Positions 61,001 through 64,000 of a DNA stretch of 64,000 bases are shown here, in pieces. The stretch's first letter is position 1. Every line of letters begins with the position of its first letter. Where the stretch lies: positions 33,438,194 through 33,502,193 of the forward strand of contig OZ026846.1 of the NCBI GenBank assembly GCA_964023205.1. Direction: 5' to 3'. The position numbers and the translations under genes were made by a program. The stretch is from Lutraria lutraria (lineage: Eukaryota > Mollusca > Bivalvia > Venerida > Mactridae). Under the pieces are notes generated by a model that was not told the DNA's origin, did no database searches, and was given only the letters and a program-made list of their open reading frames with translations.

Positions 61001-63843
61001 TGCACATGCGATACGACATCTCATAGAAATATATACAAAGCGTTGTACACAGATACATCTATTATGTAAAACATACATAATTATAAGATTCCAGTATTTA
61101 CCTGCAATGGGAAGTGCACAGATTGGAATGGTAGGTATAGATATAACGGCTGGGTCTCTGGATTCACTGAATTGATTATATTTATCGCATGATCTGATAT
61201 AATTTCCTGTAATATAAATGCATATATTTGTTTTTATTGTATAATAGCCAAACGCATTAAAATGGAAGTTTTAAGCTGAATGTCGTAAAATAAAGTTCTT
61301 GTATAATACATTGTACAAAATTAAATTTTACGCGCATCATAGACTGATCTGATTTAATTTTCTATGGTAAAGATAAAAGATCTATGGGTGATTCGATCTG
61401 TATTTATTATTACCATACAATGTACTTGTTTGTTCTTTAGGTTTGTAAACTTACAGCTGAATATTTATTCAGTGGTGGATGGTACACAGTTTCGTTCCAT
61501 CGCCAGTCATAACCGTCGTCTGAAATCATTAAGAAGTAAATTAAATGTTCAATGATATTTCAGAGTTATTTCCCTTAGAGGACACACTATCATATACATT
61601 GCTATATATGAGCAGACATATGTTTATATCTCACAAAGGGCTGTCTATATATTTCACAAAGATATATTGTATAGTATTTATACATGCCTTTATTTATGAA
61701 ATTACTCACACATACCTATCTATATTTCTCATGATTTATATACCTATCTATATTACTCACACTTACCTACCTATATTATTCACATATACCTACATATATT
61801 ACTCACATATACCTATTTATATTACTCAAAAATACCTATTCATATTTCTCATATATATCTACCTACATTACTCATATCTACCTACCTATACAACTAACAA
61901 ATACTTATTTATATTACTCAAATATACCTACATATATTACTCATATCTACCTACCTATCTACATTACTCATATATACCTTCCTATATTACTCACATATAC
62001 CTATCTATATTACTCATGTATACCTACCTACATTACTCATATCTACCTACATGTATTACTCATATCTACCTACCTATTTTACTAACATATATACCTATTT
62101 ATATTACTCACATATACCTATCTATATTACTCACATATACCTACCTATATTACTTACATATACCTATCTATATTACTCACATATACCTATCTATATTACT
62201 CACATATACCTATCTATATAACTCACATATACCTATCTATATTACTCACATATACCTACCTATATTACTCACATATACCCACCTATATTACTTACATATA
62301 CCTATCTATATTACTCACATATACCTATCTATATAACTCACATATACCTATCTATATAACTCACATATACCTATCTATATAACTCATATACACCTATCTA
62401 TATTACTCACATATACCTATCTATATAACTCACATATACCTATCTATATAACTCACATATACCTATCTATATTACTCACATATACCTATCTATATTACTC
62501 ACATATACCTACCTATATTACTTACATATACCTATCTATATAACTCACATATACCTATCTATATTACTCACATATACCTATCTATATAACTCATATACAC
62601 CTATCTATATAACTCATATACACCTATCTATATTACTCACATATACCTATCTATATAACTCACATATACCTATCTATATAACTCACATATACCTATCTAT
62701 ATTACTCACATATACCTATCTATATAACTCACATATACCTACCTATATTACTTACATATACCTATCTATATTACTTACATATACCTATCTATATAACTCA
62801 CATATACCTATCTATATAACTCACATATACCTATCTATATTATTCATATACACCTATCTATATTACTCACATATACCTATCTATATAACTCACATATACC
62901 TATCTATATAACTCATATACACCTATCTATATTACCCACATATACCTATCTATATTACTCATATACACCTATCTATATTACCCACATATACCTATCTATA
63001 TTACTCATATACACCTACCTATATTACTCACATATACCTATCTATATTACTCAAATATACCTACCTATATTACTCACATATACCTACCTATATTACCCAC
63101 ATATACCTATCTATATTACTCACATATACCTATCTATATTACTCACATATACCTACCTATATTACTCACATATACCTATCTATATTACTCACATATACCT
63201 ATCTATATTCCTCACATATACCTATCTATATTACTCATATACACCTATCTATATTACTCACATATACCCATCTATATTACTCACATATACCTATCTATAT
63301 TACTCACATATTCCTATCTATATTACCCCAATATACCCATCTATATTACTCACATATACCTATCTATATTACCCACATATACCCATCTATATTACTCACA
63401 TATACCCATCTATATTACTCATATATACCCATCTATATTACTCACATATACCTATCTATATTACTCACATATACCCATCTATATTACTCATATATACCTA
63501 CCTATATTACTCACATATACCTATCTATATTACTCACATATACCTATCTATATTATTCATATACACCTATCTATATTACTCACATATACCCATCTATATT
63601 ACTCACATATACCCATCTATATTACTCATATATACCCATCTATATTACTCATATATACCTATCTATATTACTAGATTACAACTGAATTTCTGACATTAGC
63701 ATAATCATCATTATATTAAATGAAATATTTTAATACCTCGAACATGAGTGTAGTAATCCTCGGCTCCGTTATAAAAACCCAGGAATGAATCAAATCCACG
63801 TAAAGTTGGGGTGTACTTCTTGTTACAGAATCCTAAATGCCAT
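54851..63843 (-). CDS. Arylsulfatase B-like sulfatase, N-terminus beyond window
   Basis: Ten exons give about 350 residues ending in TAA at 54853-54851: 63843-63737, 61519-61455, 61206-61102, 60273-60210, 59850-59753, 58731-58592, 57910-57852, 56699-56588, 56126-55996 and 55023-54851. Every junction has GT/AG and matching phase. Family residues are in order: WHLGF with the preceding Lys split over the upstream intron, QSVHFPLQ (catalytic His), TTD-NGG (metal-binding Asp-Asn), [11 protein letters not shown] (catalytic Lys), DWFPTLL, LDG..WKTISEG and a C-terminal QLFDLENDPTEHFN. The enzyme class removes 4-sulfate from N-acetylgalactosamine in dermatan/chondroitin sulfate in lysosomes. The formylglycine Cys motif must lie past base 64000. 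ARSI/ARSJ-type paralogy is possible, since animals carry several such copies. Confidence 0.92.
55266..55446. mobile_element. MITE family 'ACAGTGTAACC', copy 5 (in sulfatase intron)
   Basis: TACAGTGTAACCTCCATGAC mirrors ATAGGGAGGTTGCACTG. It belongs to the same subfamily as copy 3 and lies 30 bp from another MITE in the last sulfatase intron. Confidence 0.7.
55476..55827. mobile_element. MITE with perfect 23-bp inverted ends, TTAA flanked
   Basis: Bases 55476-55498 (TTAAAGGGGCATACCC...) are the exact reverse complement of 55805-55827. The terminal TTAA on each side may be the target-site duplication of a piggyBac-like transposase. The 352-bp element has no coding capacity and sits in the last sulfatase intron. 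Confidence 0.8.
55996..56126 (-). CDS. Sulfatase exon ([13 protein letters not shown]...YQLFDLE)
   Basis: The acceptor is GATTTTAG and the donor GTACGT, phase 2 to 1. [15 protein letters not shown] aligns with the AIR..WKL..G.PG segment of the family, and QLFDLE starts the C-terminal motif. The frame stays open beyond the donor to 55781. Confidence 0.9.
56588..56699 (-). CDS. Sulfatase exon ([20 protein letters not shown])
   Basis: The acceptor is TTTTTCAG and the donor GTATTA. It encodes [16 protein letters not shown], then [14 protein letters not shown]. The WKTISEG and YNID motifs are those of arylsulfatase B. A mobile element boundary lies 23 bases upstream of the exon in transcript sense. 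Confidence 0.92.
56723..57386 (+). mobile_element. Pearl-like element (three ~170-bp cores plus GACC microsatellite)
   Basis: It begins AACTAGAGCTGTCACATAGG. Core units start near 56780, 56950 and 57121, the last missing about 20 bp, followed by a (GACC)n tract at 57272-57342 and a conserved end AGAGTGACTCCAATATACC...GCGGGGGTA. It lies in the sulfatase intron, its start only 23 bases from the acceptor-side exon at 56699. The minus-strand 71-codon frame there is a repeat translation. Confidence 0.6.
57852..57910 (-). CDS. Sulfatase exon ([19 protein letters not shown])
   Basis: The acceptor is TTTCAG and the donor GTAAGT. Its 59 bases run from phase 2 to phase 1. HxxDWFPTLL is a standard arylsulfatase segment. 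Confidence 0.92.
58195..58345 (-). repeat. tRNA-derived SINE (family A), inverted partner
   Basis: Minus-strand copy with box B GGGCCCGAACCCACGACC seen on plus, and the ACTCCGTAAGTAACTGTCTA body. It lies head-to-head with the copy starting at 58350 in a sulfatase intron. Confidence 0.65.
58350..58545 (+). repeat. tRNA-derived SINE (family A), inverted partner
   Basis: Plus-strand copy from TCACTGATAGAGG through GTTCGATCCCAGTTACCGAC to the CAAACGAAC tail. It is head-to-head with 58195-58345, so the pair could fold back in RNA. Confidence 0.68.
58592..58731 (-). CDS. Sulfatase exon (NGG...[12 protein letters not shown])
   Basis: The acceptor is TTTGTAG and the donor GTAAGA, phase 0 to 2. NGG with the metal-ligand Asn, then [20 protein letters not shown] with the catalytic Lys, are highly conserved in arylsulfatases. 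Confidence 0.93.
58787..59010 (+). repeat. tRNA-derived SINE (family B)
   Basis: CGCGGCCGCGGTCCAGTGATT (head), GGGTTCGAATCACTGTGCC (box B), then CATATATTGAGAAGTTTTCG and TACAATCCAGGATAACTGG as in the 34752 copy. It lies in a sulfatase intron on the antisense strand. Confidence 0.65.
59753..59850 (-). CDS. Sulfatase exon ([13 protein letters not shown]...FTTD)
   Basis: The acceptor is TTTTAG and the donor GTAAGA. It encodes the conserved [14 protein letters not shown] helix and ends with FTTD. That Asp coordinates the active-site calcium together with the Asn that begins the next exon. Sequons are N-I-T and N-N-S. Confidence 0.92.
59935..60185 (+). repeat. Interspersed repeat in sulfatase intron
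   Basis: AAGGGGTGTTTTGAAACACA, CCTTGACCTTTGACCTACTG and a CAAACAGACAGATA tract resemble a dispersed molluscan repeat by recollection. Only one copy is in the window. Its frames of 97-129 codons are not genes. Confidence 0.4.
60210..60273 (-). CDS. Sulfatase small exon ([21 protein letters not shown])
   Basis: The acceptor is TTTACAG and the donor GTACGT. Its 64 bases end in phase 1, completing Gly with the next exon. VPERY and RRTY-x-G-M match the conserved segment just after QSVH-x-PLQ. It carries an N-I-T sequon. An unrelated repeat begins only about 25 bases downstream. Confidence 0.88.
60379..60475 (+). repeat. Interspersed repeat, third CGGCCCATTCGACAG copy
   Basis: It shares the CGGCCCATTCGACAG head and the TCATTTCAGAGCC block with the other two copies. 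It lies in a sulfatase intron and is degenerate after about 100 bases. Confidence 0.5.
61102..61206 (-). CDS. Sulfatase exon (catalytic His, QSVHFPLQ)
   Basis: The acceptor is ATTACAG and the donor GTAAAT. It is 105 bases with phase 0 at both ends. It encodes 35 residues including [19 protein letters not shown], whose His corresponds to the active-site His of arylsulfatase B. Confidence 0.92.
61455..61519 (-). CDS. Sulfatase exon ([22 protein letters not shown])
   Basis: The acceptor is TTTCAG and the donor GTAAGT. The 65 bases start in phase 1 and end in phase 0. It carries one Asn-Glu-Thr glycosylation sequon. This stretch is variable in the family, so its assignment rests on splice phase and position. 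Confidence 0.85.
61700..63670 (+). repeat. 23-bp minisatellite, about 85 copies, in sulfatase intron
   Basis: The unit is ACATATACCTATCTATATTA plus CTC, with variants TATAACTC, CTACC and CATATACACC. It fills almost all of the 2.2-kb intron between exons 63737 and 61519. The 263-codon plus frame starting at 61545 is mostly a translation of it. Confidence 0.95.
63737..63843 (-). CDS. Sulfatase exon (WHLGF signature)
   Basis: The minus-strand acceptor is TTCACAG and the donor G|GTATTA. After one base completing an upstream codon it reads [20 protein letters not shown] and then [15 protein letters not shown]. This is the second sulfatase signature region followed by the GSEDYY-like motif of arylsulfatase B. 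Confidence 0.92.
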
Positions 63844-64000
63844 CTGTGAATGAAATACTGATTGTATAAAAATATTGATTATTACATTTTTAATGACCAT
63901 TAAATCATCAGCCTTTGATTTACAATATAATTATTTTTATAACAATATTTATAAAACAAATTAAGGTCTTCGAAGTCATTTGATAATGTATTATGAAGCA

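Noticed and set aside
61545..62336. 263-codon plus-strand frame rich in Tyr, Ile and Leu
   Set aside because: Mostly the 23-bp minisatellite within the sulfatase intron, on the opposite strand from the gene.

Overview
The window is nuclear DNA from a lophotrochozoan animal, most likely a bivalve mollusc. It is AT-rich and mostly non-coding, with three spliced genes set among short interspersed elements and minisatellites. The mollusc assignment rests mainly on a myomodulin neuropeptide precursor. The bivalve leaning rests on two copies of a repeat that resembles bivalve 'pearl' elements: roughly 170-bp core repeats beside a GACC/ACGG tetranucleotide tract. The species cannot be named from this sequence.

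Gene 1 (2401-4293, plus) has three exons and encodes a 155-residue, 10-cysteine Ly6/uPAR (LU) domain protein with a signal peptide and a probable GPI tail. Gene 2 (33030-48446, plus) has a signal-peptide exon, a 14.5-kb intron and one large exon. It encodes a 307-residue myomodulin precursor with eight LRLamide peptides plus RYamide-like peptides. Gene 3 (minus, from beyond base 64000 down to 54851) is an arylsulfatase B-like lysosomal sulfatase. Ten consecutive exons are present and every splice phase agrees. The N-terminal part, including the formylglycine site, lies past the right edge.

Layout: 1-2.1 kb repeats; 2.1-2.2 kb a perfect palindrome just upstream of the LU gene; 2.4-4.3 kb LU gene; 5-6.3 kb a SINE and a pearl-like element; 7.6-8.2 kb a 26-bp minisatellite; 8.2-33 kb intergenic DNA with SINEs, MITEs, a Tc1 fragment, a LINE tail, a 36-bp minisatellite (27.3-28.3 kb) and a tandemly duplicated repeat (29-30.4 kb); 33-48.4 kb myomodulin gene with its repeat-filled intron; 48.4-54.8 kb intergenic; 54.85-63.84 kb sulfatase gene, with a roughly 2-kb 23-bp minisatellite in its largest intron.

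The three genes show no functional link: a surface LU protein, a secreted neuropeptide precursor and a lysosomal hydrolase. Most long open frames in the window are translations of tandem repeats or interspersed elements, not genes. All gene models are inferred from sequence alone; no transcript or database comparison was available.
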